From assembly GCA_964576925.1 (NCBI GenBank), contig CAZNWJ010000001.1, forward strand, positions 248,001 to 312,000: a stretch of 64,000 bases of DNA, read 5' to 3'. This document shows, piece by piece, positions 42,997 to 53,258 of the stretch. A program made the position numbers and the translations under genes. Position 1 is the first letter of the stretch; each line of letters begins with the position of its first letter. This DNA is from JADJGC01 sp964576925. GTDB lineage: Bacteria > Zixibacteria > MSB-5A5 > CAIYYT01. The notes below the pieces were generated by a model that saw only the letters and a program-made list of their open reading frames with translations, was not told the origin of the DNA and did not search any database.

Positions 42997-44565
42997 TTAG
43001 TATCCGCTTTCGGGATCGGAAATGGCAACATTTGCTGATTGCGCGGAGGGACGCCGCAGAGTCTCTCGCACCATTTGTGAAACCTTCTGCCAGTCATCAC
43101 GGGTAACGATTCGAAGGAGACAGAGCCCCAAGACGAAGAAAGCAAGTAAAGGTAACTTGCACGCGGCCACCGCGACGAAATACGCGATCGGTACTGAGTT
43201 TCTTGCCGCGGCCGACACTTCGGCAAATCTTGTAACCTCAAGATGTTCCAATCCAAAAGCCGCCAGATAGACGGCAACGCCCAGCACAAAGAGTTTGAAC
43301 AACTTTGTGTATTGAAAGCTCATAGGGTACACCAAAGTCGCTATACGCCAGTTGACAACAGCCATAACGAGGTAGGAAAGCGTCGAAGCCCACGCAGCAC
43401 CGAAACCGCAAAACTGGGGAATTAAGAGGAAATAGAGGGCGAGACAGACACCCGTGGTTATGGTATGCCAGAGCTTCAAGTGGGTCTTTTTAGAGAAATA
43501 GATTCCGCCGTCGGCAAAACTGGCAAAGCCCTGAAAGCCGTAGCCTAGAACGACAATGGGCACAAACGTGTAACAAGCGGCGTAGGCCGGTCCCACGAAT
43601 AGGTCCACCAACTCGCGAGCAAAGACACTCAGGGCAACTCCGCAACTGACGTAGGCGACCAGTGCATAGGTCGTCAGGCGGGCCAATTGTGAAGGTCCCT
43701 CCGCCGACCGCAGCTGATCAACCAGGCGCGGGCTCCACGCGCGAAGTATCGGGCTGAACAACAGGACGCTCAGCACCTGGGCAATTCGATAGCCCGCGGA
43801 GTAGACGCCGACCGCTGCCTGTCCGCAGTACTCGTTAATCACAAAGCGATCACCGCTGGAGATGACGAATGCGAAAAATCCCAGGAAGGAGAAAGACCAG
43901 GTGAACTTCAGGATTCGCCCTGCCAGACTCCAGTCAATCAACCGCGACGATTTCCAGAATACGTAAGAGCCAACAGTGAGTGCAAAGCAGGCAACGCTGA
44001 TCACCTGAGCCCAGAGCACTGCCGCCACTTTGTCGTCCATGATGGTCAAGAAGAGGATATTGAGCAGGAGAGTGATGGCGAAGCGGCTCGCCGATATTGC
44101 CACGTACTTGCCCGGCTGCTCGGTTGCCTGGAAATAAAGAAAGGGGACGACGAAGCTCATGTCGAGCAGATAGCGGACTGCAATGAGCACCAGATAGTGC
44201 GAATGCGCGGGAGTGTCAAAGAGAAGCGCGGCGAGCGGACGCTGCAACGATACGATTAGTCCGGCGACGATCGCGGCGATACCAACCACCACAAATATCG
44301 ACGTTGCGGTTACCCGCCGCCGGTAGGCTTCATCACTCTGGTCGCGATAAAAGCGAATATAGGTAATACCGTACTGCGTTAACAGCAGCAACGAAACTAT
44401 CTCGATTGAGCGATTAAGAATCTCCAGAATGCCATACTGGTCGGCCGGCATCAGGCGGCTGTAAACCGGAAGCAGAACAAACCCGATACCGTAGTTCAAT
44501 GCCAGACCGGAGCCATAAACCAGCACCTGCCCCAGGAACGACATCGGTTTGCGGGAACTTGTCAT
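42997..44565 (-). CDS. polysaccharide flippase (Wzx/MOP superfamily)
   Basis: 522 residues with about 12-14 membrane helices. The N-terminus 'GQVLVYGSGLALNYGIGFVLLPVYSRLMPADQYGILEI' is the classic polysaccharide biosynthesis protein start. Such proteins flip lipid-linked oligosaccharides across the inner membrane. The gene ends a three-gene group with two GNAT-like genes upstream on the same strand. Confidence 0.88.
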   Translation of the reverse strand: MTSSRKPMSFLGQVLVYGSGLALNYGIGFVLLPVYSRLMPADQYGILEILNRSIEIVSLLLLTQYGITYIRFYRDQSDEAYRRRVTATSIFVVVGIAAIVAGLIVSLQRPLAALLFDTPAHSHYLVLIAVRYLLDMSFVVPFLYFQATEQPGKYVAISASRFAITLLLNILFLTIMDDKVAAVLWAQVISVACFALTVGSYVFWKSSRLIDWSLAGRILKFTWSFSFLGFFAFVISSGDRFVINEYCGQAAVGVYSAGYRIAQVLSVLLFSPILRAWSPRLVDQLRSAEGPSQLARLTTYALVAYVSCGVALSVFARELVDLFVGPAYAACYTFVPIVVLGYGFQGFASFADGGIYFSKKTHLKLWHTITTGVCLALYFLLIPQFCGFGAAWASTLSYLVMAVVNWRIATLVYPMSFQYTKLFKLFVLGVAVYLAAFGLEHLEVTRFAEVSAAARNSVPIAYFVAVAACKLPLLAFFVLGLCLLRIVTRDDWQKVSQMVRETLRRPSAQSANVAISDPESGY

Positions 44566-44626
44566 CTATCCCCTATACCTTGCGCCTGCTTTCGACTCAC
44601 ATTTCTCCAATTGCGTGCCGACCGTT

Positions 44627-45787
44627 CTAATCTCCATCGCGGTTGTCCTGGCCCGTTTGCTGATACGACTCCCTGCGCGCACGGCGAGCAAAAACATTCG
44701 ACTTCAAAAAGTGAAGAACACGCGACTTCAGCCCGCGATGAAATACCCAGTATTGATGGTGCTGGAGGAATGTCTTGGTCCAGTAGAGCTTATATCCATA
44801 CAATTGGCCGGCGAGATCATAGCGGCTAATACCCAACTCTGGTAAGCGCTCGAGAATCTGCGAACGTAGAAAAACACCGGGTGAAAGTTTGCGATACGCT
44901 TGATCATAATCGGTAGCGAGCCCTGTTAACATGCTCTTACTTCGGATCATCAACTCGAAAGCTATTGGCTTGCCGCTAAGGCGTAAGACCCAGGCGTAAA
45001 GCTGCGATCTTACGGACTCGTCGTTGACGATAGCCTCGTAAAACTGGCGGCGATGCGGTTTGCCCCCGAGATCAGAGCCGGCTGCAGCTTTCCAACTCCT
45101 CGCGCTGATCTCAAAGCAGTTCGCGATCGCAATAGCAATGTCTTCCCCGGCGAGATATGAATCGACCGAGGCCTCGCCGGCACGATTCAGACGATTGCGC
45201 GAAGTCGCGACATTGTGGCGTATCTTCGGACTCAAGTCGCTAACGAACGATTGCGTGCGTTCCTGTCGCTCGATAAAGGCGGACTGTCGATCGGCCGAGG
45301 CGACGAATCTTAATCCGGCGCTCGACAGCGCCGCTTCCCAGATCTTGATCGAATCGCCGGAATCGGGAATATTGGCTAAGATAGCCAGGTCCCATTCCTG
45401 TCGGTGAGAGGCGATACACTGCCACAACTGGATGACCGCCTCCGTTTCACCCTGGCGCTGGAGAAATCTCGAGCGCGGCGTAATGCCGTTTTCAATGAAC
45501 CTGAGAACTCGGCACTGGACTCCCTTGATCGGCATCGACGTAATCAGCGTGGGAGCTGCCGAAACCAACGTCTCGCCCTTCCATGCGGTGGCGACAAAGA
45601 GCCTGGCGCGCGCGGCAAACGCGCGCAGCCAGCAATCCAGCCAGGCGCTTGATTGCCAGCTTGTCGCTTCGGGGTCAGTCTCAACCAGAGAATTCCAGGA
45701 TGATCTCATGTCTCGGAAGTCTTCCAACGACCGGATGATCTTGAATTGCAACTGCCCGGGAGACTCAATGCGACTCATTGTCGGCAT
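44627..45787 (-). CDS. GNAT-fold acyltransferase of the CelD/BcsL type
   Basis: 386 residues. 'SPKIRHNVATSRNRLNRAG' followed by a long insertion and 'LRLSGKPIAFELMIRSKSMLTGLATDYDQAYRKLSPGVFLRSQILE' match the Acetyltransf_6 (CelD/FemAB-related) domain, which often occurs in exopolysaccharide clusters. It may acylate a sugar or peptide of the surface polymer. The gap to the flippase gene is 61 bases. The start could also be ATG 45778. Confidence 0.78.
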   Translation of the reverse strand: MPTMSRIESPGQLQFKIIRSLEDFRDMRSSWNSLVETDPEATSWQSSAWLDCWLRAFAARARLFVATAWKGETLVSAAPTLITSMPIKGVQCRVLRFIENGITPRSRFLQRQGETEAVIQLWQCIASHRQEWDLAILANIPDSGDSIKIWEAALSSAGLRFVASADRQSAFIERQERTQSFVSDLSPKIRHNVATSRNRLNRAGEASVDSYLAGEDIAIAIANCFEISARSWKAAAGSDLGGKPHRRQFYEAIVNDESVRSQLYAWVLRLSGKPIAFELMIRSKSMLTGLATDYDQAYRKLSPGVFLRSQILERLPELGISRYDLAGQLYGYKLYWTKTFLQHHQYWVFHRGLKSRVLHFLKSNVFARRARRESYQQTGQDNRDGD

Positions 45788-45839
45788 TATACAGAGATCG
45801 GCAGTTTCGCAAAACAGTGAATGACGCCATTTTGCACCA

Positions 45840-46514
45840 CTAGACGACGCGCGCGTCTACAGGGCTGCGAAAGAAGACGCGCAACCTCGGCGCGGGGTGG
45901 GGCCAGGATTTGACGCGACAGATGGAAAGTCCGAAAAACGTCCAGAGCAGCGCCTCGCCGACGATTTTGGTACCGACACTGCCGCTGGCGCTTTGAGAGA
46001 CGAGGTTAAAACGACTAATCGCCCCGAAAACATGTGTCCGGCCCTGTCGCGAGAAGTGATCGTCAAGAGCCCGACAGCACCCCGCGTATAGTCCTTTCTG
46101 GCGGTGTGCGGCGTGAGTGAAAGCATTGTAGCGATAAATACTGGCGGAACCGACAGAAAGACGCACGCCTGATTCTTGAAGGTAGAGTTCACCGGTGGCA
46201 GCCCAGACCATCGAGACAATGCTGCCGTCGGCAGCCACGGCAACGCCACACTGGTCACCCCGACTGAGACGATTCAAGACGGTAGCCGCCTTAACGCCGA
46301 GATTGGCCATGGAATCCATGTCGTCCGAAGACACCAGGCGAAATCGGTAGCCCTCCGGCGGAGTCGCAGGGGGAACAAAGCGCTCCGAGCGCACCAGATA
46401 CGAGTGGCTATAATGGAATACTCCTCGTGGCAGACGCCACGACATCCCCTTCAGGATGTACTCCGGGCCGAACGACTTCCAGCCGCGGCTCAATGACCTC
46501 AATGACCTCAGCAT
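45840..46514 (-). CDS. GNAT-like N-acyltransferase
   Basis: 224 residues from ATG 46514 (GGAAGA upstream). 'GYRFRLVSSDDMDSMANLG', 'GVAVAADGSIVSMVWAATGELYLQES' and 'YRYNAFTHAAHRQKGLYAGCCRALDDHFSRQG' give the beta-strand and acyl-CoA-binding (R-x-x-G-L/Y) segments of a GNAT fold. It is the first gene of the group with the CelD-like protein and the flippase, so modification of a surface glycan precursor is plausible. Confidence 0.68.
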   Translation of the reverse strand: MLRSLRSLSRGWKSFGPEYILKGMSWRLPRGVFHYSHSYLVRSERFVPPATPPEGYRFRLVSSDDMDSMANLGVKAATVLNRLSRGDQCGVAVAADGSIVSMVWAATGELYLQESGVRLSVGSASIYRYNAFTHAAHRQKGLYAGCCRALDDHFSRQGRTHVFGAISRFNLVSQSASGSVGTKIVGEALLWTFFGLSICRVKSWPHPAPRLRVFFRSPVDARVV

Positions 46515-46830
46515 ATCTTCCAGAGCAGATTATCGACACCGTTCCCGTGGCGGGCATCGACCAGCTGTTCGTGTTAGCTGTTCGTTTCCTGCACAGTATC
46601 GATACCGAATACGGTCAATAAAGCGCTTGCAAACGCCGTCTCAGCCGCATAATGTAGCCGGACATTAAACAAGTAAACGTGTCAACTACTGCGGCCGATA
46701 AAACGATGTGAGTATTCGTCTTGAGTCGGCGAGCCAACATCGTCGGAATCAACGTTCTGTTTCAGAGTATAACAACAGAGAAAGAGTCAAGTCTTTCACC
46801 ATTTGGTCCCAGCTTGACGAGTTGAAAGTA

Positions 46831-49800
46831 ATGAGAACAAACATTGCAGTGTACCTACGCAAGTCGGCGTTGTCGGCACTGCTGCTCTGCCTGCTATTAA
46901 GTACGACAGCAATCGGAACGCAGTCGTTACGCTCCGGAGCAACATTTGCCGGCATCGACGGCACTTGCCGCTTTGAGAAACCCGGCGACCCCGACTGGCT
47001 GTTTCAGCGTTTCAACTGCGTGGTTCCTTACTCGGAGTGCGCGAACTATATAGACGACTGGCGAACTCGCACCAGCGGTGCGCTCCTCTTTTATTACATC
47101 TCCGGCACCGACATGCCGGCTTACAAGAGCCTGAATTCCACGACATACAACAGCGGCCTGAAATCGGCCTGGATTCGCGAGCGGATTGAGACTCTCGGCG
47201 GGATCGAAGAAGAGGCCTATATGCACTTCTACAATGATACCCGCATTCGCAACTGGAACGGCAGTTCGTGGGATACGATGCTTATTCCCGGAACTCAATC
47301 GATGACAATACAGCCAAAAGATTCGGTGAGCCGCGTGCCGAACGGTTATGTGGCTTATCTTTTCAACGGCGGCAATACCTACACCTATCCCACCCGACTC
47401 GCGCCCAATTTTGCCAGCACGAGACTTCGACAGGCCTACAAAGAGTACATCACTCACATCTTTAGCCCTGAGGGCGATGTTTATTGGCCCAATCGCACCG
47501 GCTACTGGGACGGCGTTTATTTTGACAATTACAATCACACCAATCTCAAGGGCAGCGGCTTAGTCTCGGGTGGCTTGGTCGTTGAATCCGGAACTAACCC
47601 CGGCAACCTGTTGACCTACGGCACGGATACCTATGCGGACTGGGGTTGGAGCTGGATGCTGCAGTTTGGCCGCGATGTACGCGACACGCTTCGAACTTCC
47701 GACCAATGGTCGATTGATCACAAGCACAAGATGCTCTCCTACAACTTCGGCAATTATCACAAGACAATTCTCGAGAATCCCGATTCTTCGGGCTGCGATA
47801 TGGTCCACTATGAATTTGCCTGGGATCCGGTCTACTGCAACAATGTCAGCACACACCGCCTGGAAAATCTGCACGCCCGAGATTCGCTGGCAGCGTCACG
47901 CGGCGTGAGTTACTTCTGGAGCAGTATCCCGCGCACCAGTTACGGCGGCCAGGGAACGACCGGTCCCAAACAAGCCATTTATAACAATCTCTGTTTTTAT
48001 CTTGTTGCCCGTTCAGATTCAACCTGGATTTTCATGCGTCCCACCAGCGGCAACGCGTACGGTGCCTTTCTCAACGGCGGATTTGACACAACCGCATGGA
48101 TTCCCGCGATGGAGTATGAACTCGGTTGGCCGGCTCAGCACTACCAATTAGCGCAATCCGGATCATCCCCCGACCAAGCCGGCTCAAGTTACAAAATCTG
48201 GGTCCGTCAGTTTCCCTACGGCAAGGTCTATTCACGACCTCGCGACGGATTTGAAGCACGTTGGGGCGATGCTTCGACGGCAGTGACCATTGAGCTCGGG
48301 GGATCCTATCGAAAACTGCAAATCGACGGCACCCTGGGACCGGTCGTGACACAGATCTCGCTGCGCGGCGCCGAGGGTGCGATCATGATTCCGGCAACGA
48401 CCGGTGAATGTACCGAACCGCCGACCGTGCCGACGGCAAGTTCGCCGACCTCCGGGGCAACGGTCGCATCCGTAACACCGCTGCTATGTATCAACAGCTC
48501 TACACAGTCGAACTGCTCGCAGCCGATTCGCTACCATTTCCAGATTGCCACGCAGAGCAGCTTCGCGACCATCGCGCAGGAGAACTCCGCGGTTGGACAC
48601 AGCGCCGGGACTTCGTGCTGGCAGCCGCCGATTCCGTTGTCGCCGGGGATCACATATTACTGGCGCGTTCGCGCCGGAAACGGCGCAACGTGGTCGGCCT
48701 GGTCAACATCACGTTCCTTCATTACGCCCAATGCCGCGCCGGCTACACCGACGGCAATCAGCCCGGTTAACGGAGCAACCGTAAACACGCGCCAACCGAC
48801 TTTGACTGTTGGAAACGCGACAGATCCTGAAGGCACGATCCCCACATACAGCTTTCAAGTCTCTGGAAGCTCCACGTTTGGTTCGATAGTCTCTCAAATC
48901 AGCGGCGTAGTGCAAGGCGGCAGCGGGCAGACATCCTGGCAAGTTTCATCTCAGCTTAACAATCTCGCCACATACTACTGGCGAGCCCGGGCATCCGACG
49001 GCGTCAACAACTCCGGCTGGTCGCCAACCCGGTCATTTGTCGTCAATGCAAGCACATCAAACACAGCTCCCACAACGCCAACCGTAAACGCGCCCGGCAA
49101 CGGCAGCTCCGTCGGTACGACAACGCCATTGCTGCGCTTGAATAACTCAACCGACGCAGACGGCAACAGCCTGACCTACCAGTTTGAAGTCTTCGACTCA
49201 ACGATGTCGACCCAAGTCACAATCTCGCCAATGATCGCCTCCGGTAGTGGCACAACGGCATGGACTGTCAGTCCGAATCTGACCAACAATGTTCGCTATC
49301 GGTGGCGGGCTCGCGCTCACGATGGTCTTGCCTGGTCGAACTACATGACAACTGCCGAATTCCGCGTAGTCCTGCAGGCGAATACTCCCCCGTCGACTCC
49401 CGTACCGCTGACTCCGGGAGGCGGGCAGATCGTCTACGGCACACCGGTCACACTTATGACGAATAATGCTTACGATCTTGACGGAGACGGGCTCTTCTAC
49501 AGTTTTCGCGTCTTTTCGGATTCGCTGATGTCGAAGCAAGTCGAGATTTCGAACGGTCGTCCCGAAAACGACCCGTATACCAGCTATCAAACCAATGGAT
49601 CGTATTCACACAACAAACCGTATTGGTGGACCGTGCGCGCCTTTGACGGGAGCGCTTACTCGGACTGGGCTGCTCCGCTGAAGTTTGTTCACTACGATAT
49701 GGCGCTCGATGCGGAAGACGCTGCGACTCTGCTCTATCCAACCGACGGCGCCATTGTGCGCTCAACGCATCCGATGTTTCGAATTGGCTGGGTGGGAGGC

Positions 49801-50253
49801 AGCGACACCGTGGCTTGCAGTTTCGAACTTGCCAAGGATCGGCAATTCATTGATCTCGTCGATGCCGGCGTCGTTGTCGGCACGCGCGGAAACGCCGAAT
49901 GGTCATCGCGCCGCGAACTCACTAACGGAGTAACCTACTTTTGGCGAGCGAAACTGGCGTCGGGTGGGTACAGTGCTGTCGCGGAGTTTTCGGTCAGTTC
50001 GCCGATCTTCGTGTCGCCAAATCCGTTTTCCTATCTCGACGGTGAGATGACCTTCCACAATTTGCCCGCCGGCTCGCGGATTGAGGTCTTCACTCCCTCA
50101 GGTGACCGCGTCGTTGCCATTGACGATTTGTCGGGGGAGTTTCGCTGGGATGTCCGCAATCCCTCAGGTGAAAAACTCGCTCCGGGAGTCTTTCTTTACT
50201 ATGTCCGCTTCGAGGGGCAAACGCTTGCCGACAAGTTCATCATCGTGCGCTGA
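46831..50253 (+). CDS. large secreted glycoside-hydrolase-like protein with five FN3-like repeats and sorting tail
   Basis: 1140 residues from ATG 46831, after which a signal peptide follows. The N-terminal ~520 residues look like a TIM-barrel of the hypothetical glycosyl hydrolase type (GHL15-like): 'YWDGVYFDNYN', 'MLSYNFGNYHKTILENPDSSGCDMVHYEFAW'. Five fibronectin-III-like modules follow at about 107-residue spacing, each with a 'Y-x-W-R-x-R-A-x-(D/N)-G' strand (near 48655, 48973, 49300, 49620, 49937). The C-terminus 'FSYLDGEMTFHNLPAGSRIEVFTPSGDRV' to 'APGVFLYYVRF' is a FlgD/T9SS-like terminal domain. Probably an extracellular polysaccharide-binding or degrading protein; catalytic residues not confirmed. 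Confidence 0.75.
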   Translation: MRTNIAVYLRKSALSALLLCLLLSTTAIGTQSLRSGATFAGIDGTCRFEKPGDPDWLFQRFNCVVPYSECANYIDDWRTRTSGALLFYYISGTDMPAYKSLNSTTYNSGLKSAWIRERIETLGGIEEEAYMHFYNDTRIRNWNGSSWDTMLIPGTQSMTIQPKDSVSRVPNGYVAYLFNGGNTYTYPTRLAPNFASTRLRQAYKEYITHIFSPEGDVYWPNRTGYWDGVYFDNYNHTNLKGSGLVSGGLVVESGTNPGNLLTYGTDTYADWGWSWMLQFGRDVRDTLRTSDQWSIDHKHKMLSYNFGNYHKTILENPDSSGCDMVHYEFAWDPVYCNNVSTHRLENLHARDSLAASRGVSYFWSSIPRTSYGGQGTTGPKQAIYNNLCFYLVARSDSTWIFMRPTSGNAYGAFLNGGFDTTAWIPAMEYELGWPAQHYQLAQSGSSPDQAGSSYKIWVRQFPYGKVYSRPRDGFEARWGDASTAVTIELGGSYRKLQIDGTLGPVVTQISLRGAEGAIMIPATTGECTEPPTVPTASSPTSGATVASVTPLLCINSSTQSNCSQPIRYHFQIATQSSFATIAQENSAVGHSAGTSCWQPPIPLSPGITYYWRVRAGNGATWSAWSTSRSFITPNAAPATPTAISPVNGATVNTRQPTLTVGNATDPEGTIPTYSFQVSGSSTFGSIVSQISGVVQGGSGQTSWQVSSQLNNLATYYWRARASDGVNNSGWSPTRSFVVNASTSNTAPTTPTVNAPGNGSSVGTTTPLLRLNNSTDADGNSLTYQFEVFDSTMSTQVTISPMIASGSGTTAWTVSPNLTNNVRYRWRARAHDGLAWSNYMTTAEFRVVLQANTPPSTPVPLTPGGGQIVYGTPVTLMTNNAYDLDGDGLFYSFRVFSDSLMSKQVEISNGRPENDPYTSYQTNGSYSHNKPYWWTVRAFDGSAYSDWAAPLKFVHYDMALDAEDAATLLYPTDGAIVRSTHPMFRIGWVGGSDTVACSFELAKDRQFIDLVDAGVVVGTRGNAEWSSRRELTNGVTYFWRAKLASGGYSAVAEFSVSSPIFVSPNPFSYLDGEMTFHNLPAGSRIEVFTPSGDRVVAIDDLSGEFRWDVRNPSGEKLAPGVFLYYVRFEGQTLADKFIIVR

Positions 50254-50340
50254 TCTTATCGAGAGCGCCCACGGGCTCGCACGCAAAGAGCCGAAAAAGC
50301 ACGCCGCAGCCAACCTCAACAGTGTGTGCTCGATCAAGAG

Positions 50341-51501
50341 ATGAACCGTTCACTGCTTGACCTGATCTGCTGTCCTGCCTGTAAAGGAGAACTGCAGACG
50401 ACTCTCGCCGATCCCGGAATACCGATTATTCAAGACAGCACGCTCGAGTGTCTGTCCTGCTCGGAAAAGTATGCCATAAAGAACGGCCTCCCCATTCTGA
50501 TCAAGGCTAACCTGCAATCAGCCTCTGAACAGGACTGGCTTGGGCGGCAAGACACCGCCCGCCGGACCATTCGAGCTGATCGGGTGTGGTACCTGATATC
50601 AAACCTTGCCGGAGCACTTGTCCTTCCCCTGTTGATGGTCTTCGCCTGGTCGATCGACCTCTGGCTGCTCTTAAGGCGCAGCGAGATCCCCTTTTCGATC
50701 GCCGATGTTCGCGGCCTGTTCTGGTGGCACTTGAGGCACCGACGACCGTACCAACACCTTCGCATGCTCGAACACGCCATGGCGCTAAATCTCATACGAT
50801 CGTGGAGAGGGTCCGGCAATGATAGTCCAGTCATACTTGACATTGGTGCGGAAAAGTCGTTGTTCTGTTCTTACCTGGCGCATTTGGGGTATCGCGCGAT
50901 TGGACTCGATCTCGATCAAGAGCAGATGCGGTGGCAGCTGGCACGCTCGAACCAGGGGAATTCCCAACGGGCAGGGAAGCTGGACTTCGTCGTAGGTTCG
51001 GCGACGGAATTGCCTTTTAAGGACGGCGTGCTGAACGCTACAGCGATATCGGTTATTGAGCACATCGAAGACGACCGCCGGGCATTCAGCGAGATCGGCA
51101 GAGTCATCGGGACCGGTCACCGCGCCATTGTTTCTTTCTTGTACCAGGACCTACCCCTCTCAGCGGGGCAAAAGGAATCGGCGTGGAAACGGGCGCGCGA
51201 ACACCATCCTGCCTATGGCACTCCACGCGATCCCGAGAACCATATCCTCGAGCCTTCCCGAGGCAGGATTGGCCGCGAGATTCTGTTCTGGAAGAAACTC
51301 AACCGTCGTGCAAAGCGATTGGTACGCTTCACGAGGTTATTCGAGCATTCGATGTTGTTTGATTACTTCGTGTATGTACGACTGACGCGGATAGAGGAAG
51401 CTCTGTATCCCGGCAAGCAAGCCAACGTGTTCGCCGGACGCACGCATGCTTTTCAGTGGATTTTTGAGTTGCGGCGAGATCCCGAGCAGTTAGATAGCTG
51501 A
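50341..51501 (+). CDS. SAM-dependent methyltransferase with N-terminal Trm112-like zinc ribbon
   Basis: 386 residues from ATG 50341. The N-terminus 'LDLICCPACKGEL...LECLSCSEKYAIKNGLPIL' is a Trm112/UPF0434-type zinc ribbon. After a hydrophobic stretch ('LAGALVLPLLMVFAWSIDLWLLL') a class I methyltransferase domain follows: 'VILDIGAEKSLFCSYLAHLGYRAIGLDLD' (motif I), then 'VGSATELPFKDGVLNATAISVIEHIEDDRRAFSEIGRVI'. The usual motif I glycines are altered to 'DIGAEKS'. Likely acts on a lipid or glycan precursor given the neighbouring cell-surface genes; substrate unknown. Confidence 0.8.
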   Translation: MNRSLLDLICCPACKGELQTTLADPGIPIIQDSTLECLSCSEKYAIKNGLPILIKANLQSASEQDWLGRQDTARRTIRADRVWYLISNLAGALVLPLLMVFAWSIDLWLLLRRSEIPFSIADVRGLFWWHLRHRRPYQHLRMLEHAMALNLIRSWRGSGNDSPVILDIGAEKSLFCSYLAHLGYRAIGLDLDQEQMRWQLARSNQGNSQRAGKLDFVVGSATELPFKDGVLNATAISVIEHIEDDRRAFSEIGRVIGTGHRAIVSFLYQDLPLSAGQKESAWKRAREHHPAYGTPRDPENHILEPSRGRIGREILFWKKLNRRAKRLVRFTRLFEHSMLFDYFVYVRLTRIEEALYPGKQANVFAGRTHAFQWIFELRRDPEQLDS

Positions 51502-51511
51502 CAAACGTCCC

Positions 51512-52852
51512 TTACCGTTCGTCGTCCTGCCACGGATGTGCCACCGACTCTCCCTTAACTGTGGATTCTGCCGCGGTAGCACTCGGCACTTCGGCTGCAC
51601 GAATCATGTGATTGCGAAAGCTGTTCACAGCTTCCGCCGCTTGCAGCAATGCGCCGGCGACGCTGGAGCTGTTGCCATTGTTCAGAGTCTCGTAAATGGC
51701 GTTCTCCGTTTCGTGCAAGAAGTCGTCAACGGTGAATGGTCTCTGGTCGAGATTGTATTCGAACTCTTTTTGGCGAATGAAGTCGGTAATCGACAGATTA
51801 CGTCCTCCGCTCGAAAGCCCGAAGACCCCTTCCCGCTGCAAAGCTGCCAGCGGGACTCGTTGCGAATGCTCCGTTTGATACGACTCCAGCGCTTCACTGA
51901 GTCGTCGTGCGTAGTCTGCCGGGAGAACGAATTGCCCGGACGGCTTCTCTTCAGGGACTTCCTGCAGCTTGAGTTCCTGCCCTGACTCAACCTGTTGTTC
52001 GTTAATCTCCAGTGCGGCGACAACCTTCTGAGTGCCGCGCATGCGTTCGTCAAGCTGCTCGAGGTAGGCCTGATGAATTTTCTTGTGAACTGCGAGCATC
52101 GCTTCGTCGCGATCATCACGCGCCTGCTCGCGCTGTTGCAGTGCATCGACGACTCCTAACGTGGCTTCTCGCTCGAGCGCTTCCCGCTGGTCAAGCATCT
52201 CGGTGGTCTCTGCATGCGTGCTCGCGCTCGCTTCGAGCTGCCCGTCGACTCGTTCGTTATAGATTGATTGCTGATTGCGCGACTGGGCAAGCATCTTCTC
52301 CAGGAATTCCTCGAGTACGCTTCGCGAGCCGCGCTGTTCACTGAGTAGATCGATATGTTCCGGCTCCAGCGGTTCGGCGGAGCCATAAGAATCGTGCTCT
52401 GAGTCAGCAAGCTCCTTGGCACGAGTGAGCCTCTGGACGTCTGTCTCTTTGTGATCGGCTGCCTTGATGCTCTGGCGCTGCTCGACAAACTCGGGTTTCT
52501 TAGAATCCGATCGGTCAGCAGGAGGTTTGACGGGGTCTACGGCAGCGGCGAGATTGGCTTCACGATCATCCCGGGATTCCGACGGCTTGACATCGAACGA
52601 CGAGCGGTATTTGCCAGAATCAGCGGGAATCGTCGTCTCCATGAAACGCTTCTCAGCTGCGGCGGCGGTTCGATCGTCGGAGTGATGTAGTAGCTTGCTG
52701 GCGTCAGCCTCTGCTTCGAGTTGGCCCATTTTGCGTTCGACCATTGCCCCGACCTTGCCGATTCGGCGTTGATCTTCCTTCAAGCGTTTCTCGTTATCAC
52801 GCTGAAGGGACGTGTCGATTCGGTAGGTGTTGGTTATGTTGACCTTGATCAT
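51512..52852 (-). CDS. unknown acidic coiled-coil protein divergent from the flagellin-like gene
   Basis: 446 residues from ATG 52852, with AAGGAAG upstream. Very rich in Glu, Gln, Lys and Arg with heptad-like stretches over residues 15-70 and 150-300. No signal peptide. The C-terminal ~100 residues form a more compact helical segment ('RNLSITDFIRQKEFEYNLDQRPFTVDDFLHETENAIYETL'). It begins 406 bases from the flagellin-like gene and diverges from it. A structural or chaperone-like role with that filament protein is possible but is only inference from position. Confidence 0.65.
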   Translation of the reverse strand: MIKVNITNTYRIDTSLQRDNEKRLKEDQRRIGKVGAMVERKMGQLEAEADASKLLHHSDDRTAAAAEKRFMETTIPADSGKYRSSFDVKPSESRDDREANLAAAVDPVKPPADRSDSKKPEFVEQRQSIKAADHKETDVQRLTRAKELADSEHDSYGSAEPLEPEHIDLLSEQRGSRSVLEEFLEKMLAQSRNQQSIYNERVDGQLEASASTHAETTEMLDQREALEREATLGVVDALQQREQARDDRDEAMLAVHKKIHQAYLEQLDERMRGTQKVVAALEINEQQVESGQELKLQEVPEEKPSGQFVLPADYARRLSEALESYQTEHSQRVPLAALQREGVFGLSSGGRNLSITDFIRQKEFEYNLDQRPFTVDDFLHETENAIYETLNNGNSSSVAGALLQAAEAVNSFRNHMIRAAEVPSATAAESTVKGESVAHPWQDDER

Positions 52853-53201
52853 AACTTCCTTCTTGAGCCGCCAGAGAAGAGAGCGCACGGCCTTGCGGAC
52901 ACAAGAGCAAAAGGGATACCAAGCCAAACGACCCTGTATCTCCCTGTGTCTCAGCGAATTCAAATGTGTTGGAAGATTCGGAGTGGGGGATGTCCGCCAT
53001 AGAGGTGGTAGGATTCCGGCATTGCGCGTCGCTTCCAATTCTCTCCCTCCCGACTGTGTGGGAATTCAACAGCCAAGTGTGGTGTTTGCTCCTCAGTTTC
53101 CAGGTGGAACCGCATGTTCCAAAATCGACCAGTCTGTGGCTGGAGTCGCCAATTCTTCAAGCAACAACAACTTGCGCCGGTGTCCATCATCTGCCGGACA
53201 T

Positions 53202-53217
53202 CGGCAGCGATGTTGCA
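53202..53217 (+). promoter_or_regulatory. sigma-54-like promoter of the flagellin-like gene
   Basis: CGGCAGC-N4-TTGCA keeps the invariant GG and GC ten bases apart, as in -24/-12 promoters, and lies 42 bases before the start codon. The -24 box differs from TGGCAC at two positions, so support is moderate. Sigma-54 control of flagellar genes is common in other bacteria. Confidence 0.4.
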
Positions 53218-53258
53218 TCTTGATCAGCACGGACACGGATGACGCAAGGAGGATCCGC

